This document shows positions 1-9,265 of a stretch of 64,000 nt of DNA, piece by piece (positions within the stretch are counted from its first letter, which is position 1; each line of letters opens with the position of its first letter). The stretch comes from Mucilaginibacter sp. Its GTDB lineage: Bacteria; Bacteroidota; Bacteroidia; Sphingobacteriales; Sphingobacteriaceae. A program made the position numbers and the translations under genes. The stretch lies in the NCBI GenBank assembly GCA_028288305.1, contig JAQBOA010000036.1, forward strand, positions 109,267 through 173,266, given 5' to 3'. The notes below the pieces were generated by a model. It was given only the letters and a program-made list of their open reading frames with translations. It ran no database searches and was not told the DNA's origin.

Positions 1-105
1 TTACAGGGATTTTGGTTTAGGCTGATTGTAGATATAAAAATTGATGAAATTATTCAACAGCAAAAAGGCTATACAAAAACAAATTACGTCAGTAACAATG
101 AGTCC

Positions 106-630
106 TTGAAGTTTATATTTTCTTTTATAATTCTCTTCCCGCTTTTTTATTACTTTAATATATTCTTTTTTGCAATTACTACCCCCGGCAGTCATTATTA
201 TAATTCATTCTTGGCAAATCATTTTAATTATATCAGCTGGTTACGCGAATTATTATTGAACAGTAGCGCACAAATACTCAATTTTCTTGGTTTTACAGCA
301 ATTACAAATGAATATGATTTGCTATTGGCAGGACACGGTATTATCAAGTTGGTTTATTCATGCCTGGGGCTGGGTGTTATGAGTTTTTTTTCAGCATTTG
401 TTTTATCATACCCCCAAAAAGTAAAGTCAAAAATTATTTTTTTAATAGCAGGGATTTTAGGTATACAAATTCTAAATATTCTTCGATTTATATTGCTCGC
501 TTTATTTTGGAATAAGCACGCTTCCCAGATATTCGATCATCACACTGTTTTTAACATTTCTATTTACTTTATTATTGCTGTCTCGTTATATTTTTGGGTA
601 AAGCAGGAGGATATTAAAAACTACCAATGA
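106..630 (+). CDS. Exosortase family protein (XrtY-like), start uncertain
   Basis: Multi-pass membrane cysteine protease/transpeptidase-like protein. Exosortases cleave C-terminal sorting signals of exported proteins, usually in exopolysaccharide loci. The exosortase catalytic triad is visible in order: Cys in YSCLGLG (about residue 87), Arg in NILRF, and His in FDHHTVFN. At least four hydrophobic segments surround them. The start at 106 is a TTG, and the same frame stays open back to base 1 without an ATG, so the gene may begin left of the window. The stop overlaps the next start by four bases (ATGA), so the two are co-transcribed. The FDHH and YSC motifs resemble the Bacteroidota exosortase I remember as XrtY; that subclass is an inference. 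Confidence 0.75.
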   Translation: MKFIFSFIILFPLFYYFNIFFFAITTPGSHYYNSFLANHFNYISWLRELLLNSSAQILNFLGFTAITNEYDLLLAGHGIIKLVYSCLGLGVMSFFSAFVLSYPQKVKSKIIFLIAGILGIQILNILRFILLALFWNKHASQIFDHHTVFNISIYFIIAVSLYFWVKQEDIKNYQ

Positions 631-1178
631 AGCAAACTGATCTGTTCTCTTACAATAATTACCCGTATAATTCAGGCGGAAACCCTGTTAAAAGATTTTT
701 ATGGTATTATGTAAATGCCTTGGTTTTCAAATCAAGCTTGTTTCCTTTTTATGCCTTTAAAATTTTTTTGCTAAGATTATTCGGAGCTAAAATTGGTAGA
801 GAAGTAGAAATTAAACCTTGCGTAAATATTAAATATCCCTGGTGGCTTACCATTGGAAACGAAGTATGGATTGGTGAAAATGTCTGGATAGATTGCCTGG
901 TACCAATTACTATTGGCAATAACGTATGTATTTCGCAGGGAGCCGTTTTACTTACCGGAAGTCACAACTATAAAAAACCCTCTTTTGACCTGATAACAAA
1001 AGAAGTAATATTGGAAGATGGCGTATGGATTGGCGCTTTTGCTATAATAAATGCAGGTGTAATGGCCGCTTCTCATGCGGTATTAACCAGCGGGTCAGTT
1101 GCAACAAAAAATTTGGAAGCGTATTCTATCTACCAGGGAAATCCTGCAGTGAAAATTCGATCCAGAATTATTGATTAA
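627..1178 (+). CDS. WcaF-like hexapeptide-repeat O-acetyltransferase
   Basis: Predicted acyl-CoA-dependent acetyltransferase that decorates exopolysaccharide sugars. Left-handed beta-helix hexapeptide repeats run through about residues 70-165 (for example LTIGNEVWIGENVWI and ITIGNNVCISQGAV), with the GSHNY histidine segment expected at the active site. The C-terminal YSIYQGNPAVKIRSR is typical of the WcaF/NodL/CysE-like group. An N-terminal hydrophobic stretch (residues 24-50) may attach it to the membrane. It overlaps the exosortase gene by four bases, and the next gene is a polytopic membrane protein, which supports an exopolysaccharide role. The acceptor sugar cannot be told from sequence. 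Confidence 0.8.
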   Translation: MKQTDLFSYNNYPYNSGGNPVKRFLWYYVNALVFKSSLFPFYAFKIFLLRLFGAKIGREVEIKPCVNIKYPWWLTIGNEVWIGENVWIDCLVPITIGNNVCISQGAVLLTGSHNYKKPSFDLITKEVILEDGVWIGAFAIINAGVMAASHAVLTSGSVATKNLEAYSIYQGNPAVKIRSRIID

Positions 1179-1188
1179 ACTATTTTGA

Positions 1189-2757
1189 ATGTATTTGAAG
1201 AAAAAGAACTTTTATAAAATTATTCTTTGGGTTGTAGGGGTAGTGGTGTTAATAATGGGCATAGCACTGTTTTTTATTCCCCCTGCACTTTTTCCCGATC
1301 CAAGTATGGGTTTCCAGGTGTTAAGACATATGAGTTTGGGAGGCGGCTTTAATGTTTTTACAAGTCCTGACCAAAGCGATATTTCACAGAACTATAATGA
1401 ATTTTTAACCTGGTGGTCGCCAGGACAATACCTTATACCAGGTTTCTTTAAATTAATAGCTAATGTGAACCTGGGTAGGGCGATAGCTATAACTGTCACT
1501 ATCGCTCAATTATTTGGCTTGGCAGGTTTTTATTTCTTTTTCAAAAAAATTGGTTTTACACCATTTATATCAGCTGTTAGTGTAGTATTTATTGCTTGCC
1601 AGCAGGCATTTGTTGTTCCATATGTTTTTTATAATGGCGGCGAAGTATTGCTTTTTGCATTTGAAGGCTGGTTTTTATACGGTTGTATTGTCCTTCAAAA
1701 ACCAGGGGTTAAACTGGCATTATTTGTACTGCTTTGCGGTTGGATCGGCTTCTTTTTAAAATCCTCCTTTATATGGATATACGTTGCCGGGATATGCTGT
1801 TTATGGATCAGGTTATCATTAGATCATCAGGGAGTTTGGGAATGGATAAAAAAAGGAGTATGGATTGCGATACCAGCAATAGTATCACTGGTATGCATTT
1901 ATGTATTTTTCCTGTCAAAGGGACAAAACCCTGCTTCCGCCTCAAACGACTTAAAATTAACATTTAAAACATTTGGCTTCCCTCTGGCTTCACCCATACT
2001 TTCAGGCTTTTCTGTTGATGACCTGGTTCATGGCTTAATCTATCATACCGGGAAACCAATGTTCAATCCGGAATGGAGCATAATTGTTTTGATATTGCTT
2101 GCCTTTTTAAGCTTACTCTTAATTATCAGCTTAATGAGGTTTGTGCCAAATAAAAATTATAGGATAGTTTTGCTTGTTTTTTATTGCGTTGCCTTGTTGT
2201 TTTTTGGGGTTGCTTATTTAAGGCAGCTTAACATTTCGTACGAGGCAAGGCACTTTCGAATAATTGGCCTTTTAATTACACCTGGGGTTATTTATTTAGT
2301 TAGCACGTTTAAACAGGCGTATAAATTTATTTTCGCCCTTTTATTTACAGGAATAGCAGTAACGAGTATACTCTACGTGGTAAAAGGATATCAAATAAAC
2401 AGCCGGAATGCAAGAGGAATTACAGGCATAACTCAACCGAATATTGATCAGCCGTCCTTAAATTATATCATGAAGCTCGACAAGGAAAACAGAAATGCCG
2501 TTTTTGCTTTTATAGGCGATGATATAGGACTGGAAATTGCCAATAACAGAATTATCACGCTACAACCAATTGGTGAAGATCTTAAAATCGATACAGATGA
2601 TTACGGGTACGAGGGACATGCTGGGCCGCTATATATCGTATTGCCTGCAAATTATGCCGGACCCAAAGAGAGAATGATAATGAACTCGTTTCCCGGATAT
2701 AAAGGATTTACCCTAACGTTACTTAGCGATAAATACGCGCTCTATTCGGCAAAATGA
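1189..2757 (+). CDS. Polytopic membrane protein, possible GT-C-like glycosyltransferase
   Basis: A 522-aa protein with roughly ten or more hydrophobic helices and a long soluble C-terminal tail (about residues 410-522). The first helix is residues 10-32, and an extracytoplasmic loop after it holds FPDPSMGFQVLRHM and FLTWWSPGQYL. Such a loop after helix 1 is the usual place for the active site in GT-C glycosyltransferases, but I do not see a decisive DxD/ExD pair, so the assignment is tentative. It starts 10 bases after the acetyltransferase in the same direction and so probably belongs to the same exopolysaccharide/exosortase operon. It could also be a polymerase- or flippase-like accessory protein. 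Confidence 0.55.
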   Translation: MYLKKKNFYKIILWVVGVVVLIMGIALFFIPPALFPDPSMGFQVLRHMSLGGGFNVFTSPDQSDISQNYNEFLTWWSPGQYLIPGFFKLIANVNLGRAIAITVTIAQLFGLAGFYFFFKKIGFTPFISAVSVVFIACQQAFVVPYVFYNGGEVLLFAFEGWFLYGCIVLQKPGVKLALFVLLCGWIGFFLKSSFIWIYVAGICCLWIRLSLDHQGVWEWIKKGVWIAIPAIVSLVCIYVFFLSKGQNPASASNDLKLTFKTFGFPLASPILSGFSVDDLVHGLIYHTGKPMFNPEWSIIVLILLAFLSLLLIISLMRFVPNKNYRIVLLVFYCVALLFFGVAYLRQLNISYEARHFRIIGLLITPGVIYLVSTFKQAYKFIFALLFTGIAVTSILYVVKGYQINSRNARGITGITQPNIDQPSLNYIMKLDKENRNAVFAFIGDDIGLEIANNRIITLQPIGEDLKIDTDDYGYEGHAGPLYIVLPANYAGPKERMIMNSFPGYKGFTLTLLSDKYALYSAK

Positions 2758-2774
2758 AAGACTGACGAACAATT

Positions 2775-2828
2775 TAGTTGATTAACTTTAAATATGTTTA
2801 ATTTATTACGCTTCAACATAATCAACTA
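2775..2828. terminator. Hairpin between convergent genes
   Basis: TAGTTGATTA at 2775-2784 is the exact reverse complement of TAATCAACTA at 2819-2828. It lies between a rightward and a leftward gene and could end transcription from both sides. There is no clear T run, so confidence is modest. Confidence 0.4.
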
Positions 2829-2832
2829 CTCA

Positions 2833-3840
2833 CTATTCAACTGGTTTATTGATAGCTTTCCACAGCATATCTTTTAGCTCATCAATATTTTTTTGAGCAA
2901 CAGATGAGATGAAAATTGAAGGGACGTCCGCCGGAAGTTCCTTTTTCATTTCAGCTTGCAGCTCATTATCCAACAAGTCAGATTTGGTTATGGCCAGCAC
3001 TCTTGGCTTATGTATTAATTCGGGATTATACTCTTTTAATTCATGGAGTAGTATCTGGTATTCTTCTTTTATAGTGCGGGTGGTATCGGCAGGTACCATA
3101 AATAACAGTACGGAGTTGCGTTCAATATGGCGCAGGAACCTAAATCCTAAACCTTTTCCTTGTGATGCACCCTCAATAATTCCGGGTATATCAGCCATTA
3201 CGAAAGATTTTGAACCCCGGTATGCTACTATCCCCAAATTAGGAACTATGGTAGTAAAGGCATAGTCAGCAATCTCCGGCTTGGCTGCTGATACTACAGA
3301 TAGCAAGGTGGATTTTCCTGCATTTGGGAAACCTACCAGTCCAACGTCGGCTAGTATTTTTAATTCCAACACGTTCCATTCTTCTTTACCATCTTCGCCA
3401 GGCTGAGAAAAGCGTGGAGTTTGAAGCGTGGGTGTTTTAAAATGCCAGTTCCCTAATCCTCCTCTTCCGCCATCAGTAAGTATTTTCGTTTCTCCATCGG
3501 CAGTTATCTCAAATAAGGTCTCACCAGTCTCCGCATTTTTAGCGATAGTACCTAAGGGCACTTCTAAAATTTCATCCCGGCCTGTTTTTCCCGATTTAAG
3601 CGAACTTCCTCCTGATTCACCATCTCCGGCTATTACATGCTTACGAAATTTAAGGTGTAACAAGGTCCATAACTGAGCATTCCCTTTTACTATAACATGC
3701 CCTCCGCGACCGCCATCCCCACCATCAGGACCACCCTTAGCAGTAAACTTATCCCTATGTAAGTGGGAAGAGCCAGCACCTCCGTGACCAGAGCGGCAAC
3801 ATATCTTCACATAATCAACAAAATTTGAACCTTGAGACAT
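2833..3840 (-). CDS. obgE: GTPase ObgE/CgtA
   Basis: Essential ribosome-associated GTPase acting in 50S subunit assembly and stress control. The glycine-rich Obg fold fills residues 1-160 (for example [14 protein letters not shown]). The G domain follows with the P-loop GFPNAGKST at residues 170-178, switch residues in FTTIVPN, the G3 motif DIPGI and the G4 motif TKSD. At 335 aa it lacks the extra C-terminal OCT domain found in some Firmicutes, the usual short form. The start is the ATG at 3840. It lies downstream of adk in the same direction, separated by a repeat-filled 97-base gap. Confidence 0.95.
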   Translation of the reverse strand: MSQGSNFVDYVKICCRSGHGGAGSSHLHRDKFTAKGGPDGGDGGRGGHVIVKGNAQLWTLLHLKFRKHVIAGDGESGGSSLKSGKTGRDEILEVPLGTIAKNAETGETLFEITADGETKILTDGGRGGLGNWHFKTPTLQTPRFSQPGEDGKEEWNVLELKILADVGLVGFPNAGKSTLLSVVSAAKPEIADYAFTTIVPNLGIVAYRGSKSFVMADIPGIIEGASQGKGLGFRFLRHIERNSVLLFMVPADTTRTIKEEYQILLHELKEYNPELIHKPRVLAITKSDLLDNELQAEMKKELPADVPSIFISSVAQKNIDELKDMLWKAINKPVE

Positions 3841-3937
3841 TTTTATTTCGGATTTCGAAATTTCAATTTCGGATTTATTTTATTTCGGATGTCCAAATCC
3901 TTACAAATTCGAAATCGAACATCCGAAATCTGAAATT
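3841..3937. repeat. Intergenic element built from TTTCGGAT words
   Basis: The obgE-adk gap is almost filled by copies of ATTTCGGATTT and GGATGTCC on the left, answered on the right by GAACATCCGAAATC and GAAATC, which are their reverse complements. The transcript can fold into several alternative hairpins. The same words recur in the gap before prs (20803-20957). No gene is seen. Confidence 0.7.
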
Positions 3938-4510
3938 CTAATAAGAGCCTATGACATTACTGATACCATCAAATATTTCGCCAACCGATCCGATACCGTT
4001 AATGCTTTTAAATTTATTTTGATTTTTATAAAATCCGGCAACGGGAGCTGTTTTATCATTATATTCTTTGATGCGCTTGCGGATAACCTCGGGGTTTGCA
4101 TCATCCGGACGCCCTGAGTCTTTGCCTCTTAATAAAAGCCTTTTTTCCAGTTCGTCATCATTAACCTCAAGCGCTATCATGACTGATATAGGTGCATTTT
4201 TACTTTCAAGCAATTTATCCAAAGCTTCTGCCTGTGCTACTGTACGCGGGAAACCATCAAAAATAAAACCTTTTGCATCTCTATTTGCATCCAGCTTATG
4301 GCTAATCATGCCAATAACTACCTCATCAGGAACTAGTATGCCATGATCCATCAGCTTCTTTGCTTCCAAGCCAAGTTCAGTGCCTTGTGTAATTTCACTT
4401 CGCAGCAAGTCGCCGGTTGATAAATGGATCAAACCGTATTTCTCTATAAGTTTTTGTGACTGGGTTCCTTTCCCGGCTCCGGGAGGACCAAACAATACCA
4501 GGTTCAGCAT
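3938..4510 (-). CDS. adk: Adenylate kinase
   Basis: Cytoplasmic nucleotide kinase, ATP + AMP to 2 ADP. The P-loop GPPGAGKGT is at residues 8-16, followed by the AMP-binding segment STGDLLR and FDGFPRTVAQAEAL. At 190 aa it is the short-LID form: the LID region RGKDSGRPDDANPE carries no zinc-binding cysteines. The start ATG at 4510 places the P-loop at the usual distance. It is followed on the same strand by obgE, a common Bacteroidota neighbour. Confidence 0.96.
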   Translation of the reverse strand: MLNLVLFGPPGAGKGTQSQKLIEKYGLIHLSTGDLLRSEITQGTELGLEAKKLMDHGILVPDEVVIGMISHKLDANRDAKGFIFDGFPRTVAQAEALDKLLESKNAPISVMIALEVNDDELEKRLLLRGKDSGRPDDANPEVIRKRIKEYNDKTAPVAGFYKNQNKFKSINGIGSVGEIFDGISNVIGSY

Positions 4511-4529
4511 CTATATTATCAAATTAAAA

Positions 4530-4563
4530 GCCTTTCAGTACTATACAGAAAGGCTTGCTTTTT
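4530..4563. terminator. Bidirectional terminator hairpin between tRNA-Arg and adk
   Basis: AAGCCTTTC and GAAAGGCTT form a stem with a short loop, followed on the plus strand by GCTTTTTT. On the minus strand the hairpin lies after tRNA-Arg and before adk and ends in TTTT. It probably ends the tRNA transcript. Confidence 0.55.
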
Positions 4564-4649
4564 TGTGTTGTTCCACAAATGCTAACTTTGGTCCTGAATC
4601 TAAACTCGTAAAGTCAAAAAATGACTAAATGACCAATGACTAACACAAG

Positions 4650-4723
4650 TGCACTTGAAGGGAGTCGAACCCCTAACCTCCTGATCCGTAGTCAGGTGCT
4701 CTATCCAATTGAGCTACAAGTGC
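4650..4723 (-). tRNA. tRNA-Arg (anticodon ACG)
   Basis: The acceptor arms GCACTTG and CAAGTGC pair at the ends. The anticodon stem CCTGA/TCAGG encloses the loop CTACGGA, giving ACG (read as ICG after deamination), and the T loop contains TTCGACT. The 3' CCA is not encoded. It is a single gene with a strong promoter just upstream. Confidence 0.95.
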
Positions 4724-4739
4724 TTTTTAAAACGGATTG

Positions 4740-4770
4740 CAAAAATAGGATTTCTTTTTTATAGTACAAA
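4740..4770 (-). promoter_or_regulatory. Bacteroidota sigma-A promoter of tRNA-Arg
   Basis: Read on the minus strand, TTTG (4770-4767) is followed after exactly 19 bases by TATTTTTG (4747-4740). This matches the Bacteroidota consensus TTTG-N19-TAnnTTTG. Transcription would start about 10 bases before the tRNA 5' end. Confidence 0.8.
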
Positions 4771-4777
4771 TTTAAAT

Positions 4778-5239
4778 TTACTTTACCGCTGCGGCTATCG
4801 CATTAAAATTGGGCAGATCAGTCGCTACTTCAAGCACCTCAGCATATATAATGTTTTGATTTTCATCTATAACGAAAGCAGCACGCTTTGAAACGCCTTT
4901 CAGCCCCAAAACAAATTCCTCATAAAAACACCCATAGACTTTTGAAACTTCCTTGTTAAAATCCGAAAGCAACTCAAACTGGTAATTGTTCTCTTCTTTA
5001 AACTTTGCAAGTGTAAAGGGTGAATCAACTGATATACCTAATATCACAGCATTTAATCCGTCATAATAGCCAAAATTATCGCGCATGGTACATAATTGAG
5101 TTGTACATATGCTGGTAAATGCCATCGGGAAAAAATGGAGAATTACTTTTTTACCTTTAAAATCAGATAAAGAAACTTCTTTTCGTGCTGTTGATACTAA
5201 TGTAAATTGTGGTGCAGGCGAGCCTGGTTGTAATGACAT
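4778..5239 (-). CDS. Peroxiredoxin (AhpC/TSA, AhpE/BCP-like)
   Basis: Cytoplasmic thiol peroxidase that reduces hydrogen peroxide and alkyl hydroperoxides. The thioredoxin-fold signature is present, with the peroxidatic cysteine C45 in TSICTTQLC and a second cysteine C50 five residues on, which may act as resolving residue. No signal peptide is seen. The 153-aa length fits the one-domain BCP/AhpE type. It is transcribed alone, and its 3' end lies directly beside the tRNA-Arg promoter. The physiological reductant cannot be inferred. Confidence 0.88.
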   Translation of the reverse strand: MSLQPGSPAPQFTLVSTARKEVSLSDFKGKKVILHFFPMAFTSICTTQLCTMRDNFGYYDGLNAVILGISVDSPFTLAKFKEENNYQFELLSDFNKEVSKVYGCFYEEFVLGLKGVSKRAAFVIDENQNIIYAEVLEVATDLPNFNAIAAAVK

Positions 5240-5338
5240 GAATTTGTTTTTAACAAATAAAAAACATTTAATCCATTGTTAATGGTTAACTCTATAATTA
5301 TAAAGTCAATTTTATGTTAATGCTGATATATTAGCCCA

Positions 5339-6322
5339 ATGAAAGCGATAGTAATAACCCACCCCGGAGGCCCGGAAGTTTTACAAATGGTTGAAAGGCC
5401 AATCCCGGAATATTCAGCAAATGAAGTACTGGTAAAAGTTGCTGCCGCAGGTATTAACCGGCCGGATGTATCCCAGCGCAAGGGCCACTACCCGCCGCCG
5501 CCAGGAGCATCGCCGGATATTCCCGGACTTGAAATTGCCGGAACTGTAATTGAAGTCGGAGTCGATGTTACCCGCTGGAAAATAGGCGACAAAATCTGCG
5601 CCCTGGTAACAGGGGGTGGCTATGCCGAATATTGCAACGTTCCCGAAGGACAATGCCTGCCCATACCGGGCAGTCTTACATTCATTGAAGCCGCTTCTTT
5701 GCCCGAGACGTTTTTTACCGTTTGGAGCAATGTGTTTGATCGCGGCGCTTTAAAAAGGGGCGAAAGCCTGCTGGTTCATGGTGGATCGAGTGGGATTGGT
5801 GTTGCCGCAATTCAAATGGCAAAAGCTTTAGGCTGTATAGTATACGTAACAGCGGGCACAGAAGAAAAATGCCGGTTTTGCGAAAGTTTAGGCGTGGCAA
5901 AAGCCATCAACTATAAAACAGAAAACTTCGCAGAAGTTATAAAACAAATTACCGCCGGAAAAGGCGTAGATGTAATTTTAGATATGATAGGCGGAGATTA
6001 TACCTCCAACAATATAAAATCATTAGCTTACGATGGTCGTCTGGTTTTGATTAACATGATGATGGGAAAGGATGTGCACGTTGATCTTTCTTTAGTGATG
6101 ATGAAAAGATTAATCATAACCGGCTCAACACTCCGTTCAAGAGATACCACTTTTAAAGCGGCTATCGCCCAAAAGCTTGAAAAAAATATTTGGCCGCTGT
6201 TGGCATCCGGACAAATTAAGCCAATAATAAACAAGGTTTTCCCGGCCAGCGAAGCTTCAGCAGCACATCGGTTAATGGAAAGCAGTGAGCATATCGGGAA
6301 GATTGTGTTGAGTTTTGAGTAG
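5339..6322 (+). CDS. NAD(P)H quinone oxidoreductase, PIG3/zeta-crystallin family
   Basis: Medium-chain dehydrogenase/reductase without catalytic zinc, expected to reduce quinones with NADPH. It has an N-terminal GroES-like domain (residues 1-120, including AAGINRPDVSQRKGHYPPPPG) and a Rossmann domain with the nucleotide-binding segment VHGGSSGIGVAAIQMAKALG (about residue 141). The 327-aa length and ITHPGGPEVLQ start match the PIG3 group. It is a single gene, with an A/T-rich promoter region containing TATATTAG just before the ATG. Confidence 0.88.
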   Translation: MKAIVITHPGGPEVLQMVERPIPEYSANEVLVKVAAAGINRPDVSQRKGHYPPPPGASPDIPGLEIAGTVIEVGVDVTRWKIGDKICALVTGGGYAEYCNVPEGQCLPIPGSLTFIEAASLPETFFTVWSNVFDRGALKRGESLLVHGGSSGIGVAAIQMAKALGCIVYVTAGTEEKCRFCESLGVAKAINYKTENFAEVIKQITAGKGVDVILDMIGGDYTSNNIKSLAYDGRLVLINMMMGKDVHVDLSLVMMKRLIITGSTLRSRDTTFKAAIAQKLEKNIWPLLASGQIKPIINKVFPASEASAAHRLMESSEHIGKIVLSFE

Positions 6323-6329
6323 GAGTTTT

Positions 6330-6424
6330 GTCCATAGCCCATGGTCGATAGTCCATAGGTCTATTGAAATAAAATAATAATTGCACCCAGTTTAACCATG
6401 GTCTATCGACCATCGACCATGGAC
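6330..6424. repeat. Self-complementary intergenic element, CCATGGTCGATAG words
   Basis: Left arm words CCATGGTCGATAGTCCATAG are answered about 50 bases later by CCATGGTCTATCGACCATC and GACCATGGAC, their near reverse complements. A long imperfect hairpin can form downstream of the oxidoreductase. A related element lies at 21911-22000 between prs and rplY. Confidence 0.75.
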
Positions 6425-6479
6425 TAAAAAGCGAATGCAAATTTCTTAAACTCCGATTTTAATATTTGCTTATAAATCT

Positions 6480-6487
6480 TAACTTTG
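6480..6487 (+). promoter_or_regulatory. Candidate -7 box of the atpD promoter
   Basis: TAACTTTG matches the Bacteroidota TAnnTTTG -7 element 75 bases before atpD. A TTTG at 6465-6468 is too close to be a standard -33 box, so the call is tentative. Confidence 0.4.
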
Positions 6488-6516
6488 CGCCTCTGAAATG
6501 GCACAGGCTTATTTAG

Positions 6517-8067
<1,551 letters not shown>

Positions 8068-8162
8068 TATTGAGTATTTAGTAGCAAGTAGCAAGACGTT
8101 TTTCTTGATACCAGCGACTTGATACTAAATACTAACGACTTGATACTGAATACTATATACTA
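8068..8162. repeat. Intergenic element with TTGATACTAAATACTAA words
   Basis: Between atpD and atpC, words such as TTGAGTATTTAGTAG and their reverse complements (ACTTGATACTAAATACTAA, ACTTGATACTGAATACTA) alternate. The atpD-atpC message can therefore fold here, which could tune atpC output. It has the same architecture as the other word-repeat gaps but a different word. Confidence 0.7.
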
Positions 8163-8167
8163 AAGAA

Positions 8168-8419
8168 ATGACATTAGAAATTCTTACTCCCGATAAAACA
8201 CTTTTCGAAGGCGAGGCTACCTCGGTAACCCTTCCGGGTACATTGGGATTTTTTGAAATACTGAACAACCACGCGCCCATCATTTCTACTTTGGAAGATG
8301 GCAAGGTAACTGTACGCGGCGGTTCAGCAAAAGAAGATACCTTTTTTATAAAAGGCGGCGTTGTTGAAGCATCACACAACAAAGTTGTTATTTTAGCAGA
8401 AGGCGTACTTCAGAAATAA
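8168..8419 (+). CDS. atpC: F1Fo ATP synthase subunit epsilon
   Basis: Central-stalk subunit that couples rotation and inhibits ATP hydrolysis. The 83-aa protein is the N-terminal beta-sandwich (MTLEILTPDKTLFEGEATSVTLPGT, split here as the usual start; later GFFEILNNHAPIISTL). It lacks the C-terminal two-helix extension found in E. coli, a short form common in Bacteroidota, so inhibition through that helix is not expected. It is followed by a good terminator. Confidence 0.93.
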   Translation: MTLEILTPDKTLFEGEATSVTLPGTLGFFEILNNHAPIISTLEDGKVTVRGGSAKEDTFFIKGGVVEASHNKVVILAEGVLQK

Positions 8420-8449
8420 ATTCTCTTTCCCATATATTGAAATTTAAGG

Positions 8450-8477
8450 ATCCCTGGCTTATGGCCGGGGATTTTTG
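8450..8477 (+). terminator. Rho-independent terminator of atpDC
   Basis: ATCCCTGGC (8450-8458) pairs with GCCGGGGAT (8464-8472), and TTTTTG follows. The stem is GC-rich with one G-T pair. Confidence 0.85.
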
Positions 8478-8866
8478 TTTAGACTCACCAACCATGTCAT
8501 TGCGCGGAGGAACGACCAAGCAATTGCGTGCTATACAGAGCAGCCACATAGAATATCTTTGTTTGCACCGTCATTTATAGGATTTCAGGATGACAGGATA
8601 AGCTTTAATCGCTTGGTCAGGCCGTCATGGCTCAGATAACCTTTGTTATTGCATGGATTTCTTATGCTACCCCATAAAAGCTGAAATTCATCTTCAGCCT
8701 TAAATTCCCCCTGTTAGGTTAATAAACTACTATCGAGCAGTACACAACATTTTGATAAAACCCTATCAAAATGATAGCCCGAAATTAGCAATCGAAGCGA
8801 TGAATTTTTCATTACCACCAACATAATACCATAATTATAAGCCACTTACGAATATTAGGCTATTTG
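8478..8866. other. Non-coding gap between atpC and the kdp locus
   Basis: No convincing gene. The segment around 8494-8530 carries CATTGCGCGGAGGAACGA followed by CAAGCAATTGCG, a degenerate copy of the dispersed CATTGCGAGGAACGAAGCAAT-like repeat seen in many Bacteroidota genomes. An inverted partner (CTTTAATCGCTTGGTCAG) lies near 8607. The rest looks like unconstrained sequence. Confidence 0.5.
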
Positions 8867-8882
8867 TGGCACTGGCTTGGTA
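8867..8882 (+). promoter_or_regulatory. Candidate sigma-54 promoter of the kdp operon
   Basis: TGGCAC, five bases, then TGGTA. The -24 half matches the TGGCAC consensus perfectly. The -12 half (consensus TTGCA) keeps T, G and A but has GT instead of the usual GC. The predicted start (near 8893) falls 20 bases before the first small kdp reading frame. No cognate activator gene is in the window. Confidence 0.35.
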
Positions 8883-8912
8883 TATGGCCTGGAAATCATT
8901 TACTAATAGTTT

Positions 8913-9032
8913 ATGAAAAGGCATCAGTTGAAATATACACTAAAAGAAATAATCACCATTGTGTTCATCTGGTTATTTGCAATCGCAATGCTTTACATAG
9001 TGTATTTGAAAATCAAAATGCTTTACCTCTAA
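8913..9032 (+). CDS. 39-aa single-pass membrane peptide at head of kdp operon
   Basis: Short reading frame starting ATG AAA AGG. It has a basic N-terminus (MKRHQLKYTLKE), one hydrophobic helix (ITIVFIWLFAIAMLYIVYL) and a short tail. It is the first of three tiny membrane peptides directly upstream of kdpA, in the same direction, so it may be a Kdp accessory subunit. I do not recognise a family, and translation is unproven. Confidence 0.45.
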   Translation: MKRHQLKYTLKEIITIVFIWLFAIAMLYIVYLKIKMLYL

Positions 9033-9068
9033 TATTTATATAGTTCAAACACTAAAACCAAATCAAAA

Positions 9069-9161
9069 ATGGATGTAATACTCACAATCGCTTATGTACT
9101 ATCGTTCATAGTCATATTCTGGATATTTTTTAAAACAGTTAATTACTTCGAAAAAATCTAA
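9069..9161 (+). CDS. 30-aa membrane peptide, possible second KdpF-like subunit
   Basis: Frame MDVILTIAYVLSFIVIFWIF and on to FEKI. It is almost entirely one transmembrane helix ending in a charged tail. It ends 5 bases before kdpF, so translation may be coupled. It could be an additional small stabilising subunit of the KdpFABC complex. Family not recognised. Confidence 0.5.
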   Translation: MDVILTIAYVLSFIVIFWIFFKTVNYFEKI

Positions 9162-9166
9162 TCATC

Positions 9167-9244
9167 ATGCTGGCATTATTCATCGTAGCAATCGCCGTAT
9201 TTTTTTATATGGTTTATGTGCTTCTCAAACCCGAAAAATTTTAA
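9167..9244 (+). CDS. kdpF: Potassium-transporting ATPase subunit F
   Basis: A 25-aa hydrophobic peptide (MLALFIVAIAVFFYMVYVLL, then KPEKF). KdpF peptides are single helices with a conserved ending close to L-x-x-PEKF, located immediately before kdpA; both features are met here. It stabilises the KdpFABC complex in the inner membrane. The gap to kdpA is 21 bases. Confidence 0.8.
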   Translation: MLALFIVAIAVFFYMVYVLLKPEKF

Positions 9245-9265
9245 TCACAATCAAACAATCAAATC

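Noticed and set aside
1..195. 64-aa frame on the minus strand
   Set aside because: It lies opposite the open exosortase frame and has no protein features beyond a chance hydrophobic stretch.
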